From: Candidatus Skiveiella danica
GTDB lineage: Bacteria > Pseudomonadota > Gammaproteobacteria > Burkholderiales > Burkholderiaceae_C
Assembly (NCBI GenBank): GCA_016721925.1
Contig: JADKHE010000013.1
Span: 124,001-188,000, forward strand
Length of the DNA stretch: 64,000 nucleotides
Direction: 5' to 3'
The position numbers and the translations under genes were made by a program. Position 1 is the first letter of the stretch. The number at the start of each line of letters is the position of its first letter. A model generated the notes under the pieces. That model was not told the origin of the DNA. It worked only from the letters and a program-made list of their open reading frames with translations, and made no database searches. This document shows positions 16,345 through 25,792 of this stretch, in pieces.

Positions 16345-17315
16345 GCCTGCCCCCCGTCGCGCCGGAACCAGGTCCAGGGCCGCAGCAGCCGCTCGCGGCC
16401 CACCATGACCAGCACCACCAGGAACAGGCCGATCCAGAAGGTCCAGTACTGGGGGGTGATGCCCGAGATCACGTCGTGCATCAGCTTGAACACCACAGCC
16501 CCCGCGATGCCTCCATACAGCCAGCCCACGCCGCCGATCACGAGGATCAGCATCAGATCCGCCGACCGCTCCAGGGCGAACACGTCGAGCGAGGCAAACC
16601 CCGTGGTCTGTGCCAGCAAGGCACCGGCCGCACCGGCGACGCCGGCGGCCACGGTGTAGGCCACCGCCAGCCGCGCGGACACCGGAATGCCGATGGCCAT
16701 CGCGCGCAGCCGGTTGTCGCGCACGGCCATCAACGTGGCGCCAAACGGCGAATGCACCAGGCGCCGCGCCAGCAGGAAGATCACCAGCAACACGGTGAGC
16801 GAGTACCAGGCCGCCGTCTGGCCCATCAGGTCGAATTCAAAGCGGCCCAGCAGGGGTCCCATGGTCACCCCCTGCAAGCCGTCGGAACCACCGGTCAGCC
16901 AGTCCAGCTTGTTGGCCAGTTCCAGCAACAGCAAGGCCATGCCCAGCGTGACCATGAGCCGGGTCAGGTCCGTCCCGCGCATGATGGTGAACGAGCAGAC
17001 TGCGCCCAGCGCCGTCGCTGCCACGATGCCGACCGCCAGGCCCACCAGCGGATCGGGCATCACATGCTTGGCAAACAACGCCGCCGAATAGGCCCCGAAA
17101 CCGAGAAAGGCCGCGTGGCCCAGCGAGACGATGCCCGTGTAGCCCAGGATGAGGTCCAGTGACAGTGCGAACAGCGCGACGATGGCGATCTCGTTGATGA
17201 TGAGCGCGTGCTGGGCCACAACAAAGGGCGAGGCAAAGGCCAGCAGCCAGACCACCGGCTCCCAGGCTTTCCAGCGCGACGACTCCAGCAGGGACGTGCG
17301 AACGGAATTCATCAT
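16341..17315 (-). CDS. livM: branched-chain-amino-acid-type ABC transporter permease LivM
   Basis: 324 residues from the ATG at 17315, which overlaps the livH stop (ATGATG/TGA). A much longer in-frame extension runs antisense through livH and is not credible. Multiple transmembrane helices are visible, with the permease signature LSLDLILGYTGIVSLGHAAFLGFGAYSAAL and the cytoplasmic coupling loop AVRDNRLRAMAIGIPV. The ATG at 17312 is an equally possible start. Confidence 0.92.
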   Translation of the reverse strand: MMNSVRTSLLESSRWKAWEPVVWLLAFASPFVVAQHALIINEIAIVALFALSLDLILGYTGIVSLGHAAFLGFGAYSAALFAKHVMPDPLVGLAVGIVAATALGAVCSFTIMRGTDLTRLMVTLGMALLLLELANKLDWLTGGSDGLQGVTMGPLLGRFEFDLMGQTAAWYSLTVLLVIFLLARRLVHSPFGATLMAVRDNRLRAMAIGIPVSARLAVAYTVAAGVAGAAGALLAQTTGFASLDVFALERSADLMLILVIGGVGWLYGGIAGAVVFKLMHDVISGITPQYWTFWIGLFLVVLVMVGRERLLRPWTWFRRDGGQA

Positions 17316-18178
17316 TTGCCTCCCTTTCGCACGAACAGGCCCTGCGGACGCCAGATGAGGATGGCAATCATCAGCGCGTAGACGATGAACGCGCCCAGCT
17401 TGGGAATGAAGTACTTGCCCGCCACATCGGCAATGCCCAGCAGCAAGGCGGCCAGCAGGGGCCCGGTGATGGACGAGGTGCCGCCCACGGCGACAACGAT
17501 CAGGAAATACACCATGAACTTCAGCGGAAAGGTCGGATCCAGACCCAGCACTTCCGCACCCAGGGCGCCGCCCAGACCGGCCAGGCCCGAGCCCACCGCG
17601 AAGGTGGCGGCGAACACCACATTGACGTTGATGCCCAGGCCCGCCGCCACCCGCGGGTCGTCCACGCTGGCGCGCAGGCGGCTGCCGAAGCGGGTCTTTG
17701 ACAGGATGAACTGAAGGCCGATCGTGAGGGCCGCACACACGGCAATGATGAACAGGCGGTAGTGCCCCATGCCGAGGGCCCCGTCAAAGAGTTCGGTGCG
17801 CCCGCGCAGCCACTCGGGCAGTTGCATGATCTGCTGCTGCGAGCCCATGAAGTAGTCCGCGGTCGCCACGGCCATGAAAGCCAGTCCGATCGAGAACAGC
17901 ACCTGGTCCAGGTGCGGCTTGCGGTACATCGTGCGGTACAGCGTGCGCTCCAGCACCATGCCCAGCAGCGCGGCACCGCCAAAGGCAAGGGGCAGACACG
18001 CCATGAACGGCACGCCATGGCGCTGCATGAGCACCACGGTGATGTAGCCGCCCACCATGGCGAAGGCCCCGTGGGCGAGGTTGATGAAATTCATCAGCCC
18101 CATCGTCACGGACAGACCCACCGCCAGGATGAACAGCAGCATGCCGTAGGCAATGCCGTCAAAAAGAATCGTCAACAT
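17312..18178 (-). CDS. livH: branched-chain-amino-acid-type ABC transporter permease LivH
   Basis: 288 residues from the ATG at 18178 (MLTILFDGIAYGMLLF), the usual LivH N terminus; an upstream start eight codons earlier is possible. It has about eight membrane helices. GLMNFINLAHGAFAMVGGYI and the loop SRLRASVDDPRVAAGLGINV match the permease family. It starts 61 bases after the binding-protein gene. Confidence 0.92.
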   Translation of the reverse strand: MLTILFDGIAYGMLLFILAVGLSVTMGLMNFINLAHGAFAMVGGYITVVLMQRHGVPFMACLPLAFGGAALLGMVLERTLYRTMYRKPHLDQVLFSIGLAFMAVATADYFMGSQQQIMQLPEWLRGRTELFDGALGMGHYRLFIIAVCAALTIGLQFILSKTRFGSRLRASVDDPRVAAGLGINVNVVFAATFAVGSGLAGLGGALGAEVLGLDPTFPLKFMVYFLIVVAVGGTSSITGPLLAALLLGIADVAGKYFIPKLGAFIVYALMIAILIWRPQGLFVRKGGK

Positions 18179-18239
18179 GGCAGAGGGGACCGGCTTTGGC
18201 ACGCGCGGGGGAGGCGACGCAGGTCGGCGCTTCGGGGGG

Positions 18240-19409
18240 TTATTTGTTCTTGCCAGGATCCTTCACATCCTTGATCGTGTCGAACTCCTGGTTGTAGAGC
18301 TGGCCGCCGACCTTCTCCACCTTTCGGATATAGATGTTGTGCACCACGTCGCGCGTCTGTGCATCGATGAACATCGGCCCGCGCGGACTTTCGAAGATCT
18401 GCCCCTTCATCGCCTCCAGCAGGGCGTCACCCGAGCCGCCCTTGGTCGCCTTGGCGGCTTCATAGATCACGCGCATGCCGTCGTAGCCACCCACCGCCAT
18501 GAAGTTGGGGCGCAAGCCATTGTTCGCTTTCTGGAACGCCTCGACGAACTTCTTGTTCAGCGGCGAGTTGTGCGACGCCGAATAGTGATGCGAGGTCACC
18601 ACGCCCAGCGCCACGTCGCCCATGCTGTTGAGAATGTCGTCGTCGGTCACGTCGCCGGTGCCAATGAGCTTGATGCCGGCCTTGTCCATGCCGCGCTCGG
18701 CGAACTGCTTCATCAGTGCGGCGCCGGCGCCCGAAGGCACGAAGACGAACATCGCGTCAGGCTTGAGGTCACGCACCTTCTGCAGGAAGGGCGCAAAGTC
18801 CGGATTGCGCATCGGCACCCGCAACGTCTCGATCACCTGGCCCCCGTTGAACAGGAAGCGATCCTTGAAGTATTTCTCGGCATCGATGCCGGGCCCGTAG
18901 TCGGACACCAGGGTCACGACCTTCTTGATGCCATTCTTGGGCGCCCAGTCGGCAATGCCCACCGCGGCCTGCGGCAGCGTGAAGCTGGTGCGCACGATGT
19001 AGGGCGACGCCTGGGTGATGCTGGACGTGGCGGCCGCCATCACCACCAGCGGGGTTTTTGACTGGGTGGCGATCGGCGCGGTGGCCAGCGCCAGCGGCGT
19101 GAGGCCAAAACCGGCCAGCACATTGACCTTGTCGTTGACCACCAGTTCCTGGGCGATGCGCTTGGTCACGTCCGGTGCGCTGGTGTCGTCTTTGACGATC
19201 AATTCCACCTTCTTGCCGGCCACGGTGTCGCCGTTTTGCGCCATGTACAGGCGCGCGGCCGCCTCGATCTGCTTGCCCGTCGAGGCGAACGGACCCGTCA
19301 TCGGCAGGATCAGGCCGATCTTGAATGTGTTGTTGTCGGCATGGGCCAGCGCGGCCACCAGCGACAGGGCCGCAAGGGCGGTCGACCTGAGAAAAATCCT
19401 CTTTTGCAT
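18240..19409 (-). CDS. Liv-type ABC transporter periplasmic substrate-binding protein
   Basis: 389 residues from the ATG at 19409, preceded by a good CAGGAGAC ribosome site and followed by a signal peptide (FLRSTALAALSLVAALAHA). The mature domain begins NTFKIGLILPMTGPFASTGKQIEAAARLYM, the type I periplasmic-binding fold of the LivK/AmiC group. It is the first gene of the importer-oxygenase operon. Upstream, 169 bases separate it from the gntR stop, leaving room for its own promoter. The ligand is unknown; similar receptors in aromatic clusters bind aromatic acids. Confidence 0.92.
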   Translation of the reverse strand: MQKRIFLRSTALAALSLVAALAHADNNTFKIGLILPMTGPFASTGKQIEAAARLYMAQNGDTVAGKKVELIVKDDTSAPDVTKRIAQELVVNDKVNVLAGFGLTPLALATAPIATQSKTPLVVMAAATSSITQASPYIVRTSFTLPQAAVGIADWAPKNGIKKVVTLVSDYGPGIDAEKYFKDRFLFNGGQVIETLRVPMRNPDFAPFLQKVRDLKPDAMFVFVPSGAGAALMKQFAERGMDKAGIKLIGTGDVTDDDILNSMGDVALGVVTSHHYSASHNSPLNKKFVEAFQKANNGLRPNFMAVGGYDGMRVIYEAAKATKGGSGDALLEAMKGQIFESPRGPMFIDAQTRDVVHNIYIRKVEKVGGQLYNQEFDTIKDVKDPGKNK

Positions 19410-19578
19410 GTCATGTCTCCTGAAGGAATCAATAATCAAACCGTCCGCCCGGCCGGTGGCGGGCACCTCACCGGCCGCGAGGTGCAACTGTCACCGCATT
19501 GCACGCCCGTCGCAAGACGAGCCAACCACTCCCAGATATACCAAACCTGCATAGCTGACGGCTCAATCAACAAAAAGA

Positions 19579-20340
19579 TCAATTGCGCCGGCGGATCAGG
19601 CGCACACCGGGCATGGTGTCCAGCCCTGGCATGCGCACCGCCTCGCGCAGGTTGCGTTGGGCGATGCGGGAGTGTTCGCGCATGATGGCCTCGGCACGGG
19701 CACCTTCGCGCCGTTCGATCGCATCGAGCACCTGCCAATGCTGGTCCTGGGCCACGACGAGCATGTCGCGCGCCTGCGGCGAATTGGCCTGCACGACCAC
19801 GAAGGCCGAGGGCGACGCGAACGGCAGGCTGGCCAGGCGCTCCATCTCGCGCGTCAACACCGCGCTGCCGGACAACTCGCCAAGAAGCGCGTGAAAGCGC
19901 TCGTTCAGGACCACGTAGCTCGAAAAGGCGTGATCATCGAGCGCGGTCTCGCTGAGCAACTCATCGATCTGGCGCAGACACTCGCTGGCCTCGCCCAGCA
20001 CCACCGGCGCTGCACCACGTTCCGCCGCGATGCGTGCCAGCAGCCCCTCCACGGTGCCCCGCAGTTCGATCGCATCGGACACATCCCGCTCGGAAAAGGT
20101 GCGCACCGCGTACCCCCCGTTGGGCAACGCCTCCAGCAGCCCTTCCTGCTCCAGCCGCATGAGCGCGGCACGGATCGGCGTGCGCGAGACCCCCAGCTTG
20201 TCAACCAGGGGCAGCTCGGCAATCCGCGCACCGCCTGGCAGTTCGCCGGCGAGGATCATCTGGCGCAGCCGCAGCTGGGCCTTGACAGACTGCGAGCCGC
20301 CTTCTTCGGCCAGGTCAATCAGGGGAGCACCGGTGTTCAT
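19579..20340 (-). CDS. GntR-family regulator with FCD ligand domain
   Basis: 253 residues from the ATG at 20340. The winged helix (LRLRQMILAGELPGGARIAELPLVDKLGVSRTPIRAALMRLEQEGLL) is at residues 20-80 and is followed by an all-helical FCD-type effector domain. A TTG seven codons upstream is possible, but it would place the coding start inside a perfect operator-like palindrome, so I reject it. It is immediately upstream of, and co-directional with, the Liv/Rieske operon and divergent from the MetE-like gene. FCD regulators usually repress until they bind a pathway acid. It most likely controls both transcription units and itself. Confidence 0.9.
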   Translation of the reverse strand: MNTGAPLIDLAEEGGSQSVKAQLRLRQMILAGELPGGARIAELPLVDKLGVSRTPIRAALMRLEQEGLLEALPNGGYAVRTFSERDVSDAIELRGTVEGLLARIAAERGAAPVVLGEASECLRQIDELLSETALDDHAFSSYVVLNERFHALLGELSGSAVLTREMERLASLPFASPSAFVVVQANSPQARDMLVVAQDQHWQVLDAIERREGARAEAIMREHSRIAQRNLREAVRMPGLDTMPGVRLIRRRN

Positions 20341-20349
20341 GAATACGCA

Positions 20350-20359
20350 GTGTATACAC
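20350..20359. promoter_or_regulatory. GntR operator candidate 1 (GTGTATACAC)
   Basis: A perfect 10-base palindrome nine bases upstream of the gntR start codon. Its core TGTATACA fits the known FadR-subfamily pattern of T-N-GTATAC-N-A. Binding here would block gntR expression. Confidence 0.6.
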
Positions 20360-20412
20360 AAATCGATTCAAGCAAGGTATTTGAGCCACATATCAGGGTA
20401 ACTACCGACTGG

Positions 20413-20422
20413 ATGTATACAT
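20413..20422. promoter_or_regulatory. GntR operator candidate 2 (ATGTATACAT)
   Basis: A second perfect palindrome with the same TGTATACA core. Its centre is 63 bases from operator 1, that is six turns of 10.5 bp, on the MetE-like gene side. The matching phase suggests cooperative binding or a small loop. Confidence 0.6.
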
Positions 20423-20485
20423 CAAATGCCAGATCAGATGCCTTACCATCTGTTTAGGCAAGACTCAACGATCCGGAGACACCCC

Positions 20486-21604
20486 ATGACCATCCCCCAC
20501 CTTCCCGCCCGCTACGACCACGTCGGCAGCTTCCTGCGTCCCCAATACCTGCTCGAGGCGCGCGAGAAAAAGGCCACGGGCCAGATCACGGCCGAGCAGC
20601 TGCGCTTGGTGGAAGACCAGGCCATCACCGAGATCGTGAAGTTCCAGGAAGACGTGGGCCTGAAGAGCATCACGGACGGCGAGTTCCGGCGCACCTACTT
20701 CCACATCGACTTTCTCGAGCAGCTCGGCGGCGTGAAGACCGACATCCCGGTCACCGTGCGCAAGCCCGACGGCACCGAGGAGCTGGCCCCACCGGTGATC
20801 CGCGTCATCGACAAGGTGCGCCATGCCAAGGACATCCAGCTGGCAGATTTCCAGTACCTCAAGAGCCAGGTCTCGGCGGGCCGCACCCCCAAGGTGTCGA
20901 TTCCCTCCCCCACCATGCTGCACTTTCGCGGCGGACGCGCCGGCATCAGCAAGGAGGCCTACCCCGAGCTCGATCCGGCCTTCTACGACGACGTGGCGCG
21001 CGCCTATGGCGACGAGTTGCGCAGCCTGGCCGCCGCGGGCTGCACCTACGTGCAGATGGACGACACCAACCTGGCCTACCTCTGTGACGAAAAGATGCGT
21101 GAGGCCGCGCGCCTGCGCGGGGACGACCCCAACGAGCTGCCCCACCGCTACGCCCAGTTCGTCAACAAGGTGGTCGCGCAGAAACCCGCCGGCATGACAC
21201 TGGCCATGCACCTGTGCCGTGGCAACTTCAAGAGCACGCACGCGGCCGCCGGGAATTACGAGCCCGTGGCCGAGGCGCTGCTCAAGGAAATGGAAATCGA
21301 CGCCTACTTCCTGGAATACGACGACGACCGCAGCGGCGACTTCCGTCCCCTGCGCTTCCTGCCCAAGGGCAAGATGGTGGTGCTGGGCCTGGTGACCACC
21401 AAGTTCGGCACGCTGGAGAGCAAGGACGACCTCAAGCGCCGCATCGCCGAGGCCGCCCAGTACGCGCCGCTGGACCAGCTGGGCCTCTCACCGCAATGCG
21501 GTTTCAGCAGCACCGTGCACGGCAACAACATCGCGGTCGAAGCCCAGCGCGCCAAGCTGCGGCTGGTAATCGAAACCGCGCAGGAAGTCTGGGGCGACGC
21601 CTGA
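20486..21604 (+). CDS. MetE C-terminal-domain-like (cobalamin-independent methionine synthase family) protein
   Basis: 372 residues from the ATG at 20486, preceded by CGGAGAC. It has only the catalytic barrel of cobalamin-independent methionine synthase; full MetE has about 750 residues. Likely zinc ligands are present: His and Cys in LAMHLCRGNF, an acidic residue in FLEYDDDRSG, and Cys in LSPQCGFSSTVHG. The opening RYDHVGSFLRPQYLLEAREK is typical of short MetE paralogues found in many soil bacteria. These may transfer methyl groups between unconventional donors and thiols; the true reaction is unproven. Its divergence from a demethylase operon with shared operators suggests a role with the released C1 unit or methylated substrate. 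Confidence 0.85.
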   Translation: MTIPHLPARYDHVGSFLRPQYLLEAREKKATGQITAEQLRLVEDQAITEIVKFQEDVGLKSITDGEFRRTYFHIDFLEQLGGVKTDIPVTVRKPDGTEELAPPVIRVIDKVRHAKDIQLADFQYLKSQVSAGRTPKVSIPSPTMLHFRGGRAGISKEAYPELDPAFYDDVARAYGDELRSLAAAGCTYVQMDDTNLAYLCDEKMREAARLRGDDPNELPHRYAQFVNKVVAQKPAGMTLAMHLCRGNFKSTHAAAGNYEPVAEALLKEMEIDAYFLEYDDDRSGDFRPLRFLPKGKMVVLGLVTTKFGTLESKDDLKRRIAEAAQYAPLDQLGLSPQCGFSSTVHGNNIAVEAQRAKLRLVIETAQEVWGDA

Positions 21605-21646
21605 GCGTGGCGCCCGGGCCGCACGAAGCGGTCCGAAGCAACTCTG

Positions 21647-24600
21647 CTATTTGATCGTCAGCGCCAGTTCGGCGCGTGGGGTCCAGGCAGCCTCCATCGG
21701 GCGCGACGCGGCACCGGAGGCGGCAGTTGCCGCACCCGCGGTCGCGGGCGCCTTGTCGGCCGTGGTCTTGGGCGCCCCCAGGAACAGTCGCTCCAGCGGC
21801 AGCTGGCGCGTGGCCAGGTAGTCGCGCACCGCCACGCCGCGCTGCAGGGCCAGCTCGCGCATGGACTCTTCCGTGACGGGGATGTCCGCCAGCAGCAGCG
21901 CCTCCATCTCCGGCACCGGGATGTCCTTCGCCAGGCCCACCAGGTTGCGCGGCTTGGGGATGTCGGCACGCCGGTAGACCGCCTTCAGCAGTTCCGGGTA
22001 CTGGGCCGGGCTCACCGTCACCGTCGCGGTGCCGCCCCCCTGGGCGCGCCGCTGCTCGGCCACCACCAGCACTTGCAGGCGCTCGCGCTTGTAGCCCTCG
22101 CGTTCGACATCGAGGCGGGCCATGCCGGTCACGGTCATGATCAGCACCGGACGATCGGCCAGCACCTTGGCCACCCGGTCCAGGCCGGCGGTGGCCTGCG
22201 CGCTGAGCGCTGCGCTGCCGGGCGCGAAGGGCACCGTGCCCAGCTCCTCGCCACCGCTGCCCCCGAAGGCGCTGGCCAGCAAGGTGAACGGCGCGGTGAT
22301 GGCTTTGGTGATCAGGTTGACGATGACCTTCAGGATCACCGAGCCCAGGCTGAACTGCGGGTCGTTCAGCGAGCCCGAGATCGGCAGGTTGATGTCGATC
22401 ACCCCGTTGCGGTCGGCCAGCAGCGCCACCGCCAGCTTCACCGGCAGGCTGGCCGTGGAGCCTTCCACCTTCTCGCCGAAGGACAGCTGGTTGAGCACGA
22501 TGTTGTTGCTGGCCGTCAGCTGGCCATCGGGCTGTACCCGGTAGCTCACATCCATGCTGAGCTTGCCGCGCTCGATGCCATGGCCGGTGTACTTGACCGA
22601 ATACGGCGTCAGCGGCGCCAGCTCCAGATCGCGCACCTTGCCCTGGATGTCCAGCGCCAGCGGCTTGGCCAGCGGATTCAGCTTGCCGACGACATCCAGC
22701 GAGGCCGTCGCGCCCGACGCGTCCGCGCAGGTCCAGGTCCGCCAGCTGAGGGGATCCGGTGGGCGACACGCTGGAAAAAGCGCTGAGCTTGCCATTGAGC
22801 TCGCTCAGATCGGCCGAGTAATTGGGCTTGATGAAGCGATCGGAGAAGTACACCCGTCCGTTCACCAGGTTGATCGGGCCGACATTGATGACCGGCGCCG
22901 GGCCTGCGGGCGCGGCAGCGGCCTGCGGGGGGCTTGTCGCACCAGATTTTGACTCATTTTGGCCAGATCCCAGCGTCGATGGGTCTTTGTTTGCTATCTT
23001 TTTAGGATCATTTTCAGGACCGGAGGCCGCCGCCTGCGCCGGCGTTGGGGGCGCCGTGGCGCCGCCCTGGGCCTTGACCAGGTCCTGCAGGTTGAGGCGG
23101 CCTTCCTCATTGAGGATCACCCGCGCGTAGAAGTCGCTGAGCACCGTCTCCCGCACGTCAACCCGGGCCGGTGCACCCGGCGCCAGCGTGACGTCCAGGC
23201 CGCGCAGGTTCAACGCCTTCCAGGCCAGCAGTTCCTCGTCGCCGGTCGTACCGGCGCGCGTGGGAGTGCCAGACCCGGTTGGGGCACCCGGGCGGGCACC
23301 CGCTGCGGCCGTGCCGGCCACACTGTTGGCACGCAAGGACTCGACGGCCGAGTCCCCACTGAGGCGCAGTTGGGGGCCGGCCTCCAGCGCGGCAAACTGC
23401 ACCGATCCCTTGAAGCTGGCGTCGGCGCGCAGCAGTTCGATATTGAGCAGGTCGCCGAAATAGGGTTCGAAGGCATGCACCGGCAGGTTCACCACGTCCA
23501 CCGCACCTTGGGCGCGCATCGGGTTCAGGCCGACGGTGCCGCGGTAGCTCAGACGCCCCGGCTCGGTGCGGCCCGCGCCGACGCGCGCGCCCACCTCCAG
23601 CGACGCCGGCTTCTTGCCGTCCAGAGCGAAGTTCTTCAGCGCCACCCGCAATCCCGAGACCTCGAAGGCAGCCGGCCGCGCGTGGGCCGCGTCGTTCCAG
23701 CCCAGCGTGCCGCCCTGGAGAAGGAAATCGTTGACGGCCACTTTCCAGGGGTTGGTCGCCGGTGCCGCCCCGACCGATGAGGCGCTGAAGGGGCTTGAAG
23801 CCACCGCCACCGGCGCCGCCGCTGCGGCCTGGGCCTGGCCCTGGGGCGCGTTCGCGGTCGGCGCGCTGCCCTTCAGCCACTGCTCGACCATCCAGCGCCC
23901 CCCGGTGTCGCGTTCGATCTTCGCCTTCGGGTTGGTCACGACCAGCTTGCCCAGCACGACCTCTTGCGCCACCGGGTCGATCTGCGCATCCAGCAGCTCA
24001 ATCGCCTGGAAGGAAGCCAGCGCCGCCTTGCCCTGGTTCAGCGCCAGCTTGTCCAGGTTCATCTTGTCCACTTTGAGTTTCAGTTCATAGCGGCTGCCCT
24101 TTTCCTTCTGGATGGCGGGCAGGTTGGCTCCCAGCGTCCAGCTCACGCCGACGGCGGCGTTCAAGGTGCCCGCCAGCGTGGGCTCCAGAAACTGGGCCAC
24201 ATAGGGTGCGGCCAGCGACAGCGGCAAGGCGCTGACGGTGGCCGTCATGCTGGCCGCGGTGTCGAGTGCCGATCCGCTGAACGTCAGCCCCGCTGCCGTT
24301 GTCGTGCCAGCGCCCGGTGACGTCGAACCCGGGCCTTTGCCCGCCTCGATTGCGGCGCTGCCCCGAAAGGGAATCGCCTGCACGCCGGGCACCCCGAACG
24401 GCAGGGCGATGCCCGTGGCGTCCAGGCTCAGGTCGCGCAAGCCCAGCCGGGCCGACGGGCCCTTGCCCACCGCAGTGGTGTCGTCGATCCAGTCCACCTG
24501 GCCGCCGCGCACCGCCACCGAGGCGACATCGACCTTCCAGGCATCCGAAGGCGAAGACGAGGCTTCTTTTTCCTTCTTTTCCAGCGCCGGACGGTCTTTG

Positions 24601-25658
24601 TCCGCTACTGTTTTTGATGATTTCTTCGCATCCTTGGCGGGTGGCGCGCTCAAGTCCAGGTTCAAGCGGCCGTCGCGCGCCCGGTGCACGGTCAGCAGCG
24701 GCTGGTTCAGCTCGACAGACGAAAGCTTCACCGCGCGCGCCAGCGGGCGCACGTCCGCCAGGCCCAACTGGAGACGATCGAAGGCCAACAAGTCTTCATC
24801 CTTGCCATCCGCCAGCTTCACCCGGCTGATCTGGACCGCGCCGCTCAGGCGCACCGCCGGTGCAGGGTTCTGCTCGAACGCCAGCTTGACGTCCATGTCC
24901 AGCACGGCCGACTTCAGGTGCACGGGCAGGCCGGGAGGGAGGTAGCCCAGATAGGGGCTCAGGTCCAGTGCCTGCAGCTTCAGGCTGGCGTCGGTCTTGC
25001 GGGTCTGCGCGAAGGGCGTGGTCCGCGCGGAGGAATCGAACGCACTGCCGTTGAGCCTGAAGGCCAGCAACGGATCGGTGAAGACCTCGCGCCGGGAGCC
25101 CAGATTGCTCAGGAAAGGCACCCCCAGCCGCAGGTCGCGCACGGTGTGCGTCTTGCCCACCGCGTTGTCAATGAAGTCGAACGAGCCGCCGTTCAGCGCC
25201 AGGTTGTAGAGGGCGAACTGCGCCGGTTCGCTCGGCGGCTGGTCCGGTGGCGGCGTGAGCTTCGTGATGATGTCGTCAACGTCATAGCGGCCACCACCCA
25301 GATGCGTCAGTCGGACGACGGGCTCGTCCACGGTGATCGCGTCCACCACCGGCGCCATCCGCACCAGGGACTGCAGTTCGCCATCCATATAGATACGCTG
25401 GATCCGCACCTGGTCCGCCTTGCCGTCGGCCGTGGCAACGGCCAGGTCGGACAGGGTGAGCTCCATCGTCCAGGGCTTGAAGTCCACCGCACCCAACGTC
25501 ACCGTGCGCCCGAGCTTCTCGCTGGCGATCTTCTGGACCTGGTGCTTGAGCAGCGGCGGCACCGCCAGCCAGCCGAGCACCCACAGGGTCAGCACCCCGG
25601 CAACGGCCCACGCGGCGCGCCGCGCCCATTTGTGACTCTTGATTGTCTGCAGGTTCAT
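21647..25658 (-). CDS. DUF748/AsmA-like envelope protein, one frameshift near 22,722
   Basis: About 1,337 residues if a single frameshift is repaired. The N terminus is one membrane helix (WARRAAWAVAGVLTLWVLGWLAVPPLL), then KIASEKLGRTVTLGAVDFKPWTMELTL, the usual start of DUF748/AsmA-like proteins, which are long periplasmic beta-rich proteins thought to help lipid transport or envelope assembly. Reading is continuous to SPTGSPQLADLDLRGR, then resumes in another frame with ASGATASLDVVGKLNPLAKPLALDIQG and runs to ELALTIK. The C-terminal part has an OmpA-like stretch (VPFAPGSAALSAQATAGLDRVAKVL). Two translated copies of the dispersed repeat form Lys/Ser-rich linkers. The junction is probably a one-base sequence error. 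Confidence 0.85.
22946..23004 (-). repeat. dispersed repeat, copy c, inside the DUF748 gene
   Basis: On the minus strand it contains AAAGATAGC then AAAGACCCATCGACGCTGGG then GGCCAAAA. It is in frame and translated as KKIANKDPSTLGSGQNESKS between two folded parts of the protein. Confidence 0.8.
24565..24625 (-). repeat. dispersed repeat, copy d, inside the DUF748 gene
   Basis: On the minus strand it contains CAGTAGC, then CAAAGACCGTCCGGCGCTGG, then an A-rich tail. It is translated in frame as SKTVADKDRPALEKKEKEAS, and is more diverged than copy c. Confidence 0.65.
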
Positions 25659-25742
25659 GGGCGGATTTCCGTGCCGGCGTCAAAAACGCAATGGTGCCAC
25701 GGTTGCCAGCGCCTGGGCTTGGGCCTGCATCAAACCGCAAGC

Positions 25743-25792
25743 TGAAAATGAGAAAGCCCGGGCGGTCGGCGCAGGGCCGACCGCCCGGGCTT
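25743..25792 (-). terminator. intrinsic-terminator-like hairpin (17-bp perfect stem)
   Basis: Arms at 25,776-25,792 and 25,754-25,770 pair perfectly around a five-base loop. In the minus direction the stem is followed by TCTCATTTT. It points toward the DUF748 gene, whose start is 85 bases further on. Confidence 0.65.

Noticed and set aside
16341..17738. A 465-residue version of livM
   Set aside because: The first 141 codons are antisense-like Arg/Gly-rich sequence overlapping livH; the real start overlaps the livH stop.
19529..19545. A possible third GntR site (AGATATACCAAA) upstream of the Liv binding-protein gene
   Set aside because: Only half of the TGTATACA palindrome is matched, so it is too weak to list as an operator.
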